A stretch of 64,000 nucleotides of DNA from Eucalyptus grandis. Its lineage: Eukaryota; Streptophyta; Magnoliopsida; Myrtales; Myrtaceae. Location of the stretch: NCBI RefSeq assembly GCF_016545825.1, contig NC_052612.1, forward strand, positions 50,699,738-50,763,737, written 5' to 3'. Below are positions 16,377 through 28,080 of this stretch, one piece after another. The position numbers and the translations under genes were made by a program. Position 1 is the first letter of the stretch. The number at the start of each line of letters is the position of its first letter. Under the pieces are notes generated by a model, which saw nothing but the letters and a program-made list of their open reading frames with translations, was not told where the DNA came from and made no database searches.

Positions 16377-16754
16377 TCGTTGGCGGATTTGAAGTCGGCG
16401 TTGTCGTGGGGCTCTCGAGAGAGTGAGCGTGAGGACTGGAGTGTGAGCGTTTCTGGAGGAGCTGCAAGGAAAGCCCTTGGTTTTGTTCTTTTAGAAAGGG
16501 GTAAATTTGGGTTTCCGATGATTTTTTAGGGTAAAAAAGGAACTCCACAAAATTTCATTAATGGAGCCCTTCAGCATTCTGAAAATGCTGAAAGCTCAAT
16601 GCTAGTAGAGACAAAGATTGAAGCTTCCCAAAGATTTCCAAGCGCCAACTTTCAACTCAAAGCTCATTAGAAAATGGCACAAACACCCCGTTTTTTTTCT
16701 CCAAAGGGCTTTCTTGTGCATGAAGGGGCTTTAAACGCCCAACCAAACGCACCC

Positions 16755-17470
16755 GAAAGTCCTAGGCATGGAAGCAATCGTGTTTCACGGTGTAGGAGAG
16801 GGAAGCTCGTCTCTTGCCAAGAAAGAAGGAAAAAAATTGAATTTTTGTAATTTTTCTCAAGAAAATTGAATCAGATTTTTATGTCGTTGGTGAAAAATAT
16901 TTTCCAATTCATTTTCAAATTTTAATAAAAAATAAAAATAATTTCTTAGAAAATATTTATTAGAAAATGTCACATTTTTTGTGAAATAAACGAAGACTAA
17001 CAAGTTTGAGATTTTATCTTAACAATCTGAGCTTTTTGATTACGAAGGTCACAATTTGGTGATGGTTTTGTTTGTGAAGACGTAATGCTAGTCTTGATCA
17101 AGTTTATGTTATTGTATAGTTCAATTTAATGATTAAATTAGGTCAAGTCCCAATTTAAATTAGATGTTATCTCTAATTAGATAATCTCTATCTTAACATG
17201 TAATCTATCAATAAAAAGATCCAAAACTTTATCCTAATAGATCTCTGGAGATTATCTAGAATCATATTAAATATGCAAAATTATCTTAACATGCAAAATT
17301 ATCAATTAAAATCTACCCTAATTTTATCTAAGATTTTTTTTTTTTTGATAATATAAAAACAAAACAAAACAAAACAAAATATGGTATTCACCATCCAAGG
17401 TATCAACTACATACATATGCACATTGTGAAGTTAGAAAAAATATCCTAACTTCTTACCCAATTCAGCAGA
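16755..17470. other. Unit 2 upstream DNA with deletion scar
   Basis: 16758-17110 matches 3768-4165 of unit 1 and 17125-17300 matches 6290-6470, so about 2.1 kb of unit 1 is absent at 17110-17125. An (AAAAC)n-like run lies at 17358-17380. I see no gene here. Confidence 0.6.
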
Positions 17471-18489
17471 TGATATTTATGAATTCGGACAGGACGATGA
17501 CCGGCGCTCGGCGGCGTTCGTAGTGATCCAGCATTTTATTTTATTGTGTTGGCGTGCGGTTCTCCGCAGACTCCGGTGATGGGGGCTCCTCCTCAAGATG
17601 CTTTGGCGGCGAGGCTTGTGCGACGGTGTGGTGAAGCAAAGACCGTGGGTTGGAGTAGTTTCGTAGGATTGGCGACTGTCGGTAGTAAAGACTCCTCGCT
17701 TTTGTCTGAGCGAATCGTCCCCGAATGACACCTGCACAAAACGGCTTTTCTTCTTTCTGTTTTGACCGAACGTCAGTCCCACCTTCCAATTTCGTCAGCT
17801 CCCACGTTCCAATCTCGTCACCTCTGCTCCCACCCGCCCGGGTCCAGCGAAGCCAGCAAACGAAAGATGAAGTCGTGGAACGCGCCAGCCGCGGGTACTT
17901 TTTCGAAGATTCTTTTTTTTTTTTTGCATATGAAATGCTTGGAGTCGGTTTTTGCAGTGATGGTTTCGCCTCTGTATAAAGCCTGAGCGCTTCGCCCTTT
18001 CTTGTTACTTCCTCCTCCTCTCTGGGTTTTTTGTTTTGGTTCGACCAGGAAACAAGAAAAGAGGTAAGTTGCTTTTCTAGTTAGTCTGCTGAGAATTGCT
18101 AGCTCGTGGCGTATTTTCCGGAAAGGTTTTGCGAAATCTATCTCTTCCCGGGAAGATCAGAATGAGAAGCTGCTTGTTGAGAAGAGCTTCAGTTCATCTG
18201 CTAGAACTCTTCCTTTTGTCCTTCAAATGGTTCATGATCCGAAAATTTGTTAGGGACCCGTATAGAGAAAAACAACTTGCAATCTCATATCGAAGTTCCC
18301 TCCTTGAAACTCAAAACCCGCTGTAATACTTCCTCTTGTGTTCGTCAATCTTGGGAAACAGAAAAAAGTTTTGAAGCTTCCCATTTTTTTTTTCAGTTAA
18401 CATTCTTTCTTGGGACTCAAGTCGAACGATAAACAATAGTTTTCTCGCCTATTTAGCGACTTTTTGGCTTATTGGATTTGCAGTATTAA
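17471..18489 (+). promoter_or_regulatory. Promoter and 5' leader of kinase pseudogene 2
   Basis: A TATAAA box at 17975-17980 sits at the same aligned position as TATAA (41376-41380) of the intact gene. A consensus donor (GAG|GTAAGT at 18064) and a CAG acceptor ending at 18483 could form a leader intron of about 420 nt. The upstream GC-rich part (17490-17720) matches 6600-6850 of unit 1. Confidence 0.5.
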
Positions 18490-21400
18490 ATGGAACCCCC
18501 CGGTCACGGAATACCCATCGAAACCCATGAAGGGCGTGAGTGTGAGATTGGTTTGGACAAGAATTTCGGGTTTTTGGACCAGTTCGCCGCGCAGTACGAG
18601 ATGGGTAAGGAGATTGGGAGGGGCGGTTTTGGGCGCACATGCTCTGCCAAGGCCAAGGGGGGCAGCTTGAAAGGCCAAGAAGTTGCTGTCAAAGTCATCC
18701 GTAAATCAAAGGTTTCGTTTTCTTTTGTATTCCCTCTTCGGATCTTGCTGCGTCATTTGCCTTTTCTTGAAAGAATTTTATATGGATTCTGGTTCTTATT
18801 TAGTAGGTAGCTTCATTGTGTATTCGAATCAACAAAAAATTTGTGATGGTCCTCTTTTTTGTGCGGGTTTCTATCAGAATATACCTGCTTTTACTTGTGT
18901 GGAAACTGCTAGTGGTTGACAGATGAGTGTCTAGTATACTGTGATGGTTACTGTTCATTATTGATTGTTCAGTCAACTGCTTTATTTTGGGTAATTCCAG
19001 TTATTTGGAGAAATCTCTTGTTCACTCGCTGCCCTGATTTGTGCCAGTGTCTTTATATATGTCATGTTTGGGAATGGAGTCCATTTTTTTTTTCTGATTA
19101 GTAGATGGAGTCTGTCTGAGAGGTCATAAAGAGATATTTTAGGTGAAATGCTCCTTGGATACGATGGTTGAATTTTCATAGTTTGGATCCCTTGAGCTTT
19201 ATATACTAAGGAACTACTGAGTCATACACACTCAACTTCCAAGGCCCATTAGTCATATTTCACTTCACTTGAGAAAGAAATAAGGATGATCAGTGAAGTT
19301 TTCAAGAAAGTGAGATCTGTTGCCTTGATCGTATGAACTTGCCGCACCACAGGTTCTCTATAGAGCAGCTTTACATTCCCGGGAAATGGAAAGATGAAAG
19401 GGATGTATGTATCAGCGTTGCTGCAAAGGATGTGATGCTTTGGAGCATTTGTCTGCAGGAACTATTGAAGCATCTCTTTTTGTACTTTGCAGATGACAAC
19501 AGCAACTGATGTAGAGTGCGTGAGAAGAGAAGTGCAGATTTTGCGGGCATTAACTGAACGAATTGGACATAAGAACTTAATCCAGTTTTATGATGCCTAT
19601 GAAGATGGAGACAACGTTTACATAGTCATGGAGTATGTTTCAATTGTGCCAAGTGCCTATGCTTCTGTTTTCTGTCATCTTTATTGTTTCTGGTGTGAAG
19701 CTGTGAGCTTCTCAGTATAAAACATGTCATAATTACTACTAAAATTAAGTCTGGCGTTGGGATTTTGGCATGAGGGGAGTTAGACCAGATCATGAGGGGA
19801 AATTACATGGCAATCTTACAAGTAACATAGGAGTGGTCAACCTGCAAAATGATTATTCTGTTCATCTGAACTGAGAGAATCCCAACGAATTGGGGGAAGG
19901 TTATGGTTATTCAGCACTGAAGAATCAACTATTTTTTGACCTATTTGACTGTGCTCAGTAAGTAGGTAAATTTTGGTTGATTATACTCAAAAACATATTA
20001 ACCGATGGAACTTCTGGTTGTTCAGTATTTGTCTCAAGCAAAATATCTGTCAGTTTATGTTTGACCATTAAACTTTTGGGGTTTATCCAGTGTATTCTCT
20101 GTTTTCCAGGTTGTGTCAAGGAGGTGAGTTGTTTGACAGAATATTTTCAAGGTAAAATTGTGTTTCTAATGCTTAGTTAATCAAATCCTAAGCTTGTTTT
20201 ACTATGTTTTTAGTTGAGCTTAAGTGCACCTTTCAAATCCTTAAGAGGATGGAACCATTTTTGTCTTGTATAGTGATAAAGATTACCCTGAAGAAGATGC
20301 AAAGGCTGTTATCATTCAGATATTGAGTGTTGTAGCCTTCTGTCATCTCCAGGGAGTTATTCACCGTGATCTAAAGCCAGAGGTAATTGATCAATTGCTG
20401 ATCATACTTTTTGAGAATGTATTCATGAAACATAGACTATCATTGAAGTTTAATGTCTTGATCCTCCTGTTGTTTCAGATACATTAGATTGGCTCTGTTC
20501 TGATCTAGCTTTATGTTTCTGTCTCAAAGTGTACAATCATGTTCCTTAATAAGATTTTGACTTTTAGATACGGTACTGCTTTCCCTTTTTAAACTTTCTT
20601 CATGGGATTTCAGATTTTTCCATTATTTACATTGATTTCTCATTATAGTTATGTATTAGAAAATAATGACCTTGGATGGGAATATGCATGATTTTGGATA
20701 AATGAGGTCATTGTTATTGTTTTGACCAATACTGGTGTGATATGAGGTTATTCCAGCCTCGAGGTGTTCCATCATAGTGTATAACTGTGGAATAATGCAG
20801 TGGGTACTTTGCCTTCCCTGCCTACCTACTAATGAGTGATCTAAACCGCAACAATCCTGTCTACTAATGGTAGCTTGATTTTCTTTCCAGAATTTTCTTT
20901 TTGCGACAGGAGATAAGAACTCTCCCCTTAAGCTCATTGACTTTGGAATTTCTGAATATATAAATCCAGGTTAGAACTACAGATTGAACTTTAAGATATT
21001 CCCATCTGTTGACAGTGTGGAGTTGGACTTAATGTGTGAAATCTCTGCAGGTGGCAGGTTGAAGGATTTTGTGGGAAGCGAATTTACTGTAGCTCCTGAT
21101 GTTCTACATGCATCCTACGGAACTGAAGCAGACATGTGGAGTATTGGTGTCATTGCCTATATGTTACTATGTGGTGATCCACCCTTTTTGGGGGCAGAAT
21201 CAATCTGAAATATTCCGGGCGATCCGTGAGGAAGAGCCAAGTTTTGATGAAGACCCATGGCCTTCGATCCCCTGAGGCAATTGATTTTGTGAAGAGATTG
21301 TTGAACAAGAATTACAGAAGGAGACCAACGGCTGCCCAGGCTTTGTGTAAGTCTATAGAGCCATTTAAACAAAGAATAACATACAGAAGAATAGCAATCA

Positions 21401-22805
21401 ATTTGTAATTGGCAACCTGGCCTTATTAGTTTGCTAAGTTTTATCCCTAATCAAACCTAGCAAGGGTTGCAGATTAATATTGATCTGATCTTCGAATTCC
21501 CATAATTTTCATTAGGTCTTCCTTGGCTGGTTTCTCACCATGATGTCAAGATACCACTAGATATGATGATGTGTAGGCTTGTAATAGCCTATATGAGGTC
21601 ATCTCCTCCACAAAAAGCAGCTTTGCAGGTAAGTGGTGATTTTACCGAATTTGCCTATCTCCTGTTGTCTGCTGTCTCAAAGACTAATTTTGCTTGTACG
21701 CTGCATCTTGAATTTCGTGATTCGACTAATCAGGGGACAGACAGAGCTTGCATCAGAATAATCATACACTCTGACATAGTTCTTCACTTTTCAATGATTT
21801 TCTTTCTCCACCTTCAAATCAGATGCGAGTCTGTGACTGTTTTTGCCTACTGTTCTAAGAACTGAACTTATGAATCTTTACCACTGGAGCAGGCTCTTGT
21901 AATGACATTGACAAAGGCTCAGCTAGCTTACCTCAGGAAACAGTTTGAAATATTAGGCGGGAGAAAGGGTTTTATTTTGATGCAGGATTTTAAGGAGGTC
22001 AGTTGTTATCCTATTGCTTGTGGCACTTCATTGGTTTTGCTTTTCTTTTTTATTTCTCAATTGAGAATTCATGGTGACTAGTGTCAATTTACCAGGCTGT
22101 GACAAGGAGGTCTACCGAGGCTATGAAGCATTCAGGGACTCTTGAGTATGCCAATGAGGTAAGGCTTGAAAATATCAGTGGGATGTTGTTGAAAACTTAT
22201 CCGGAGCACTTGGGTTATGCAGACAAACAACTAGCATGATAAATATGGAAATGCAAAGAAATAGCAATGCATTAGCTGTTCTGGTAATATGCACGATTAA
22301 TGCTTGAAAACTCTAATATTTCCACCTTATGTATATTTAACAAGTGCTCTGAGAGCAACTGTTAACAACAGTCCCTATCATCACATTAGTTGGTTTATGC
22401 AGACAGAGAACTCATTCAAAAAAAAAAAATATCTAACCGTGGAAAAATTGCCTTCATGGTTGTGTCAGGTTTCTAATTTGGCATATGGAGCAAAGTTTGA
22501 TTTCCAAGAATTCTGTACGGCTGCCATAAGTGCTGATCAGCTGGCGGGAACAGCGAGTTTGGAAGAATATGCAAGGGAGGCTTTTAAGCATTTCCCCAGA
22601 GAGGTGAACAGAATCACAATGAGAGAAAAGGCTCTCTCTCTCTCTCTCTGATGCAGTTGGATTGAGCTCGATATTTGTTTTCGTTGTCTACATAGTTGAC
22701 TCGTTGTACTCTGATCTCCAGGAACGTAGGGTTGGCACCTCACAACGGCAGACAACTTTCAACGAATTCATCAAACTACTACATGATCATTCGCAGACTA
22801 TTTAA
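18490..22805 (+). pseudogene. CDPK-related kinase pseudogene, tandem copy 2
   Basis: Exon-like blocks are 18490-18711, 19493-19632, 20110-20151, 20274-20382, 20891-20969, 21051-21346, 21516-21628, 21893-21997, 22096-22158, 22469 to about 22640, and 22722-22805. The glycine-rich loop (GRGGFG), the VAVK lysine, HRDLKPE and DFG are intact. The N-terminus is cut to about 20 residues before the [11 protein letters not shown] motif and begins MEPPGHG, so the acylation site is lost. Exon 6 carries the same frameshift as copy 1 (TGA at 21206-21208), plus a further 2-bp loss near 21256 and the same APD for APE. Exon 8 is 3 nt short, the exon 10 donor is replaced by (CT)n and the last exon is shortened as in copy 1. 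At best it could express a truncated kinase N-lobe. Confidence 0.85.
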
Positions 22806-23245
22806 GGGTCCGACTGGAGTTTCAGAGATCTTCTGAACTCTCCTTTGAAAGAAAAGATCTGAGGGGGACCAAATGCCATGCACAACGAAAGACGACCGCA
22901 TCATAAATAACCGTTGTCATGATATGCTCGGAACCACTGCGACACCTTTTCTGTTTTTTTCCATTTTCTTTTTTTCTTTTGGCTTTTTCCAAGACTATGC
23001 TTTTGAATGCAGACTGTGCTTTATTATTTGCTTTCTAGCTTTTGCTTTGTTCTGCAACTATTTGGGTTTTGCTATGCTTGAAAGCCTTTTGCGTGCCTTT
23101 TAAGTATTATTTTGATACATGGATAGTATCTTCTCTTTTGAAAAAAATCATAAAGTTTCCGGGGGATTTCACTTAGAACAATTTTGAAAGTCATTTACTG
23201 GAAAGAGATACTATTCTTTTTCTTTTTTTTCTTTTTTTATGGATA
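22806..23245 (+). other. 3' flank of kinase pseudogene 2
   Basis: This is equivalent to 11656-12030 up to about 23183. Beyond that the sequence is unique (T-rich). No gene is seen. Confidence 0.5.
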
Positions 23246-23566
23246 GTAGCACAAATGGTCATTGAATCTTGTTTAATGTGTAATATTGTCCTTAAACTTC
23301 TCATCGATGCAATGTGGTCTTTGAACTTGGTCAAATAAGTAATATCGTACAAAAACTTTTAATTTGTTAAATGTGATCCATAAACTATTAATGCATATTC
23401 AATGTAGTCTCTAAATTACATGAAAATGTTTAAAACTTCAGGGATCACATTTAATATTGAATCGAAGTTTGAGGACCACATTAAATAAATTAAAAATTTA
23501 ATGATGATATTGCATATTAGACCAAAATTCAAGAACCATTTTAATAATGTCTAGCAATTGTAAGGC
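23246..23566. mobile_element. Inverted-repeat MITE-like element
   Basis: The left arm 'aaatggtcattgaatctt' with 'aatattgtcc' is mirrored by the right arm 'ttcaagaaccatttt' and 'gatgatattgcatatt'. Inner repeats read 'atgtggtctttgaacttgg' and, inverted, 'gtttgaggaccacatt'. TAGCA next to both ends may be part of the termini or a target duplication. Confidence 0.55.
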
Positions 23567-25040
23567 TGCCCTCAATTATGATTTTGGGATTTGACTCTCT
23601 CTCTCTCTAAGTGAGTTTGTGCGTGGTGATCTAGCATGCTAGTCCACTCTTAGTATGCATTCATCTAACGCAAGCCGTGTAACGCATGAAACTGCACAAT
23701 GACTTCATGCATACGCCATGTGGGAGACAATATTCTTCCTGCAGCATTATTACCATGACAATTACATGATGTGCAAATTGTAGTCTATCAATTGAAACAT
23801 AGCTAAATGTGTAATGGACCAGGCATGCCAACCGAGAAGGGGTAAATTGGTTATTTTAGGAAACTTGAGATACGTGATGGATAGTATGTAAAAGGAACAT
23901 CAATGTCGTAAAAACCTATATGCTTATGCAGAATCACAGTCTCCTATCAAGCAAAGATTGAAAGAGTTTAAGGAATAGAAGAAATGCAAATGAGGTTTAT
24001 AGTATTTCACTCTTCTATTTGTCTTACTTTACTCTCCAAATTCCAACAGCCTCAACAAGACTGGAATTCACTGTGTAATCTAAGAGATATTGCAGCCTGT
24101 GAAGAATGTTCTACTTTTACTTGAAGCGTCTAGAGTTGCTATTGCAAATTCGAGCACCTTCACAATACTCTATCACTCTCTTTTCATATTATAAACAATC
24201 ACATTCTCTTAAGAGATTTACAATTAAAAACCACTCTATTTTGTATAAAGGAAACCAAGAAAAATCGATGCAATAGAGAGTCTTATTCATGAACTTCTTA
24301 ATCCCACCAACCATTTTGATATGTTTTTATAGACTTCCGAGCTTCAAAATAATCGTTAGGAAGCTTTATCTAGTCAAGTAGCTGTTGGTCTAACCTTTTT
24401 CGATCATCAAAACATCCTGTGAAGCATTAAAGGATAGCCCCCAAGTAGAACACTCTGCTTATACAGTCTAGACTCTTCTACTTATCCATATATAGCAAAC
24501 CGATTTGATTAACTCCATGCCAATTTTAGCAAATTCCAACACTTGATAATAGCTACAAAATGCCAATAAGTCCAATTTTTCTTTTTTTTTTGGTCAAACC
24601 AATAAGTCCAATTTAAATTGCTAAAGAGTTGGGTCTTTTCATTTGGATCATGGAGGCTTGTATATAGAATCATCTACGTCGTTTGTAGCATGTACTTCTC
24701 TTGCTGAATGGTCCTTTCAGATATTTCACAAATTTTCGTAATATGATCTATTCACCTTCTACAAACAGGTTCTTCTAAGTAATTTGACATCCTCATGTTA
24801 TATAAACCGTTCACCTTCCATTGGGGCATCTAAGTTCTAACGAACTCGCGTTCTATAGCTTGCTCTCCTTCTACAAAGATCCTTCCAGACCATCCAATAG
24901 CTTGTTCTCCTTCTGCAAAGTCAAAGGCTTTTCTATGCTTGAGGCATCTCGCTATTAACACTACTTGTTTATGACTTGTGTACATGGAAGTTGTTCGTGC
25001 TGCACACTCAAATACGCATATTAGTAAACTTTGATTATTT
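23567..25040. other. Intergenic DNA, nothing recognised
   Basis: No coding pattern or RNA gene was found. There is a short (CT)n at 23597-23609. Motifs such as 'ttcaccttcca' and 'cttgctctccttctac' around 24800-24920 loosely resemble the 240-bp repeat of units 1 and 2. Confidence 0.4.
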
Positions 25041-28000
25041 TGTCATTTTCAAAATATTAGGTGAGATTTTTCTCAATATGTCTTAAACCGTTAGCACACT
25101 GACAAGTTACATATTTTATACATCGACATTTCCATCACAGAAAACTAGTAAGGTGATGACAACTTAAGGCTAAGGATGGGCAAGGGGAATCCGTGCCCCA
25201 GCACTGAATCAAACAAATTCTCCCCACGAAAATTGCACTCTAGGTGTATTCGGCGGGGCATGAGGCGGGGACAGTATATGGCTTGTGTACATAGAAGTTG
25301 TTCATTCTGCCCCGCTCCATTTATATATGTCAAAGAATATATATCTTAATACCATATTACATGTAATATATTAAATGTAACTCACTGAAGTGTAGGGCAC
25401 CCAGTCTCAATCCTACACTTTGTTGGTTCTTTGCTTATGTTCTCTCGAATATAATATTTATAGGGGAAGCTGGAGGACCAAAGGCATGGAGCTTCTCAAT
25501 GGCTGCACTGAGTTATCACATTTACTATTGTTTATAGAGGAGTCTCAACAGAGCCCACACAAAATGGAGGGATTGGGGTTTTAAGGATCTCTAATATGTG
25601 ATGACAATTCTGCTGTATCGAAAATGCTTTATTTAGAGTGATCCGTGCTTTTAGAGCTTTTTTATGTCCCCGGCCTGAGCACTAGGTTCTCCGGCTCGGA
25701 TCCAAGGTCCCTAATGTCGAGGTCCCGACCTCCGGCGCCAGTGTCTCGAGTCCGAGTGCCGAGGTCTCCAGCGGCGGCAAGTGGTGGCGGAGACTCGTCG
25801 TTCCGTGACCTTGGTGGTGTTGGAGTATAATCATGGCAATAGCGGAATCTCGGTATAGGGTGATGCTATGGAGTCCAATTCTACATTTTTCGAGGCATTC
25901 TACTGACGTGGACGCGGCTCAAAGACTTTCCAGAGTGTTCGGACAAGCAAAAATCCAATGGGCGGGCTGGGGACAAGAATATGTCCTGTGACCGATAAAC
26001 GACCTTAACATTTACGGAGCCCATGATTCGAATTCGCAAAAACCGTTCCCAGCGTTACGTCATGATTAATTTGGTTTGCCCAGTTGCAATCTTTTCGGGT
26101 CTCAAAATCCATCGTTTAGGGCACGTTTCTGTTTTTGGGCCTTTTCAGTTTTGTTATTTCTTTTCTGCAACTTCATTCTTTATTCTGCTTCCACATTATT
26201 TAGAAATCACTCGGTTTTGCCTCTTTTCAGAAAAACAGAAAAAAAATCAAGAGATTTCTTTCTGTGCCCCTCGTGCGTGCAAGCTTACTGCGTTGTCGGC
26301 GAATCCTAATCAATGAATAACCCATTCGCATTTCTTGGGTAACCCAATTCCACGCAAGATCTGAAGGGAAAGCTTGCCCAAGAGATTGAAGTCTGAAGGC
26401 TATCCAGGAAAATTCCTATTGCAGAGAAAGAGTGCCAAGGAAAGAAGCGGGCAATCTCACTATCAAATGGGCTTATTCAGCCCATCGGATTTAGATGAAT
26501 ACTTGAAAGTCATTCTAGGGAGAACAAATTCAAGGTCACCTATAATGTCATTGCAAGGCTGTTCTATGTTCCACCTATAATGTCATTGTCAGACCTATAC
26601 TGTCTCGCATTTTTTTGGGGCAATTTGTATAAAGAAACTATCATAACACGCAAAAACTTAAACGCTTTATGGTCAACGGGCTACATTTTTCTCTTCTTTT
26701 TACCCAAAGGTCTTAAAGGAGCTGGCAATCCATTCCGCATATTGTTCGATTTCATTTTAAGGTACAGAAATAGCTAAAATCAAGATATCGCAAGCTTTTT
26801 CCTTTGAGGCTCCAATACGAGCATTGCCTTGGAGTTACTATCATTCTTGTCTTTAGGTGCAAAAAGTTAAAATCATTCGAACATATCTGAAGATTTTAAA
26901 CTAGAGTGAACTTGAGCAACAAGATATCTAGGTTAAAGTTTTTGTTCCACATGTGAGAAATGATATCTAGTCTTTGATAAATTGATCCATAATGGGAGAT
27001 AGATAAGATACATTGATTTGATTATTTACTCAAAAACACTGCTCAAACCATAGTTATGAATCGAGGACTTTATTCAATATTGAGGTATATTAAATTCATT
27101 GAAGCTAACCAGTGGGCTACTAGGCTCGTAATCACCTCTACTTTAAAAGCTCTTACTCCCTATATACATCATAATATCACAAATACAAACTTAATTTGAA
27201 TCTTTTGAAAAGATGAAAAGATTTTAGCTTTCTCTCTCTTTCTACTTAAAAAGATTGTTTGAATTGAAATGTTCAGTACCCTTATTGTAGAAGATAGAGA
27301 TAATGATAAATTGCAAAAAAAAAAAAAAAAAAAAAGTTATCAATTGTAAAATGTACATTTGATTCGCCACTCAAAGTTTTGTATATACATACAAAAAAAA
27401 AAAAATAGAGCTTTTCAAGTTGCACAAATTGTTCCTGACATTTTTTTTTTTATTGTACAAAACCATTTTCCTTTTTTTGATTTAGGGCTTTGGAAACTTT
27501 TGGTGCAAGAGAAGCATCACATAAAGCAAGAAGATTCCTCCAATCTCTCAATCAATCCTCGAGGGTGTTGATTTCCCTCTTTATGGGCCCACACCAATAC
27601 CTTTGCCAACAAGATGCCTTGCCTTGCATAATCAAGCAATGCCTTTCTTTTTAAATTTTTTTAAATTTTTTTTGTCTTTCTTTCCTCTGATCACAAAAAA
27701 TAATAGGGGTTTGGAGAGGGAATAAAGAATTTGATATCAAATAAAATAAAAAAGGTAACCAACAAATTTGCATTTTGGGAGAACTGTCAGAGAATCTCTA
27801 ATCCCTATGCATGTCCAGCCAAAGAATATATCATATAAATCTTTCGAAGCAAAGGAGGGAATAGTCAGAGAATCAGCCCCCCTTTTGATGAATGGACCAT
27901 CGGCCACGTGTCGGCTAATGGTTTTTTCGCACTGAAGGAAAATAGGAAGAAATAAAGAAATGGAACTTTACCAAAAAAAAAAGAAATAAAGAAATGGAAA

Positions 28001-28080
28001 ATAAGGTTTTAAGACCCGCCGCAAGCTACGATTTTTCAAGGAGGTGGTCCAAGTTTGGCCCAAAACGGGACAACACAGAA
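25041..28080. repeat. Diverged segmental copy of the 1-4640 region
   Basis: Collinear similarity to the left end of the window appears in three blocks: 25041-25640 (to 120-600), 25650-26490 (to 1720-2600) and 27785-28075 (to 4365-4640). Between them lies unique AT-rich DNA with poly-A runs (27316-27335, 27392-27405). No gene is recognised. This suggests that the duplication which made the kinase copies also carried many kilobases of flank, later separated by insertions. Confidence 0.5.

Larger units (their letters stand above)
13716..16754. mobile_element. 3.04 kb non-autonomous TIR transposon with captured gene fragment
   Basis: The left end GGGTGTGTTTGGTTGAGC is mirrored by the right end GCCCAACCAAACGCACCC. 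The empty site is preserved in unit 1 (near 3760-3775, ACGAAGTCCTAGG). The likely 3-bp target duplication is GAA (13713-13715 and 16755-16757), with one extra A next to it. No transposase frame is visible. The GGG...GTTTGGTT termini and 3-bp duplication fit a PIF/Harbinger-like non-autonomous element. CACTA is less likely because the ends do not read CACTA. The interior holds a glutathione S-transferase fragment on the minus strand, a two-and-a-half copy 36-bp repeat (16290-16375) and unrecognised GC-richer DNA. Confidence 0.75.
12031..23183. repeat. Tandem duplication unit 2 carrying kinase pseudogene 2
   Basis: The second unit has the same order as unit 1: repeat block (12031-13715), upstream DNA (16758-17460), kinase pseudogene and 3' flank. 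It differs by a 3.04 kb transposon at 13716-16754 and by absence of the DNA matching 4170-6298. It ends near the ACAATT at 23178-23183, the same hexamer found at the start of unit 1 and at the unit 1/2 junction. Confidence 0.75.

Noticed and set aside
16153..16548. Overlapping open frames of more than 110 codons on both strands inside the transposon
   Set aside because: They arise from the 36-bp repeat and Ser/Glu-rich text; no domain, and they lie inside a non-autonomous element.
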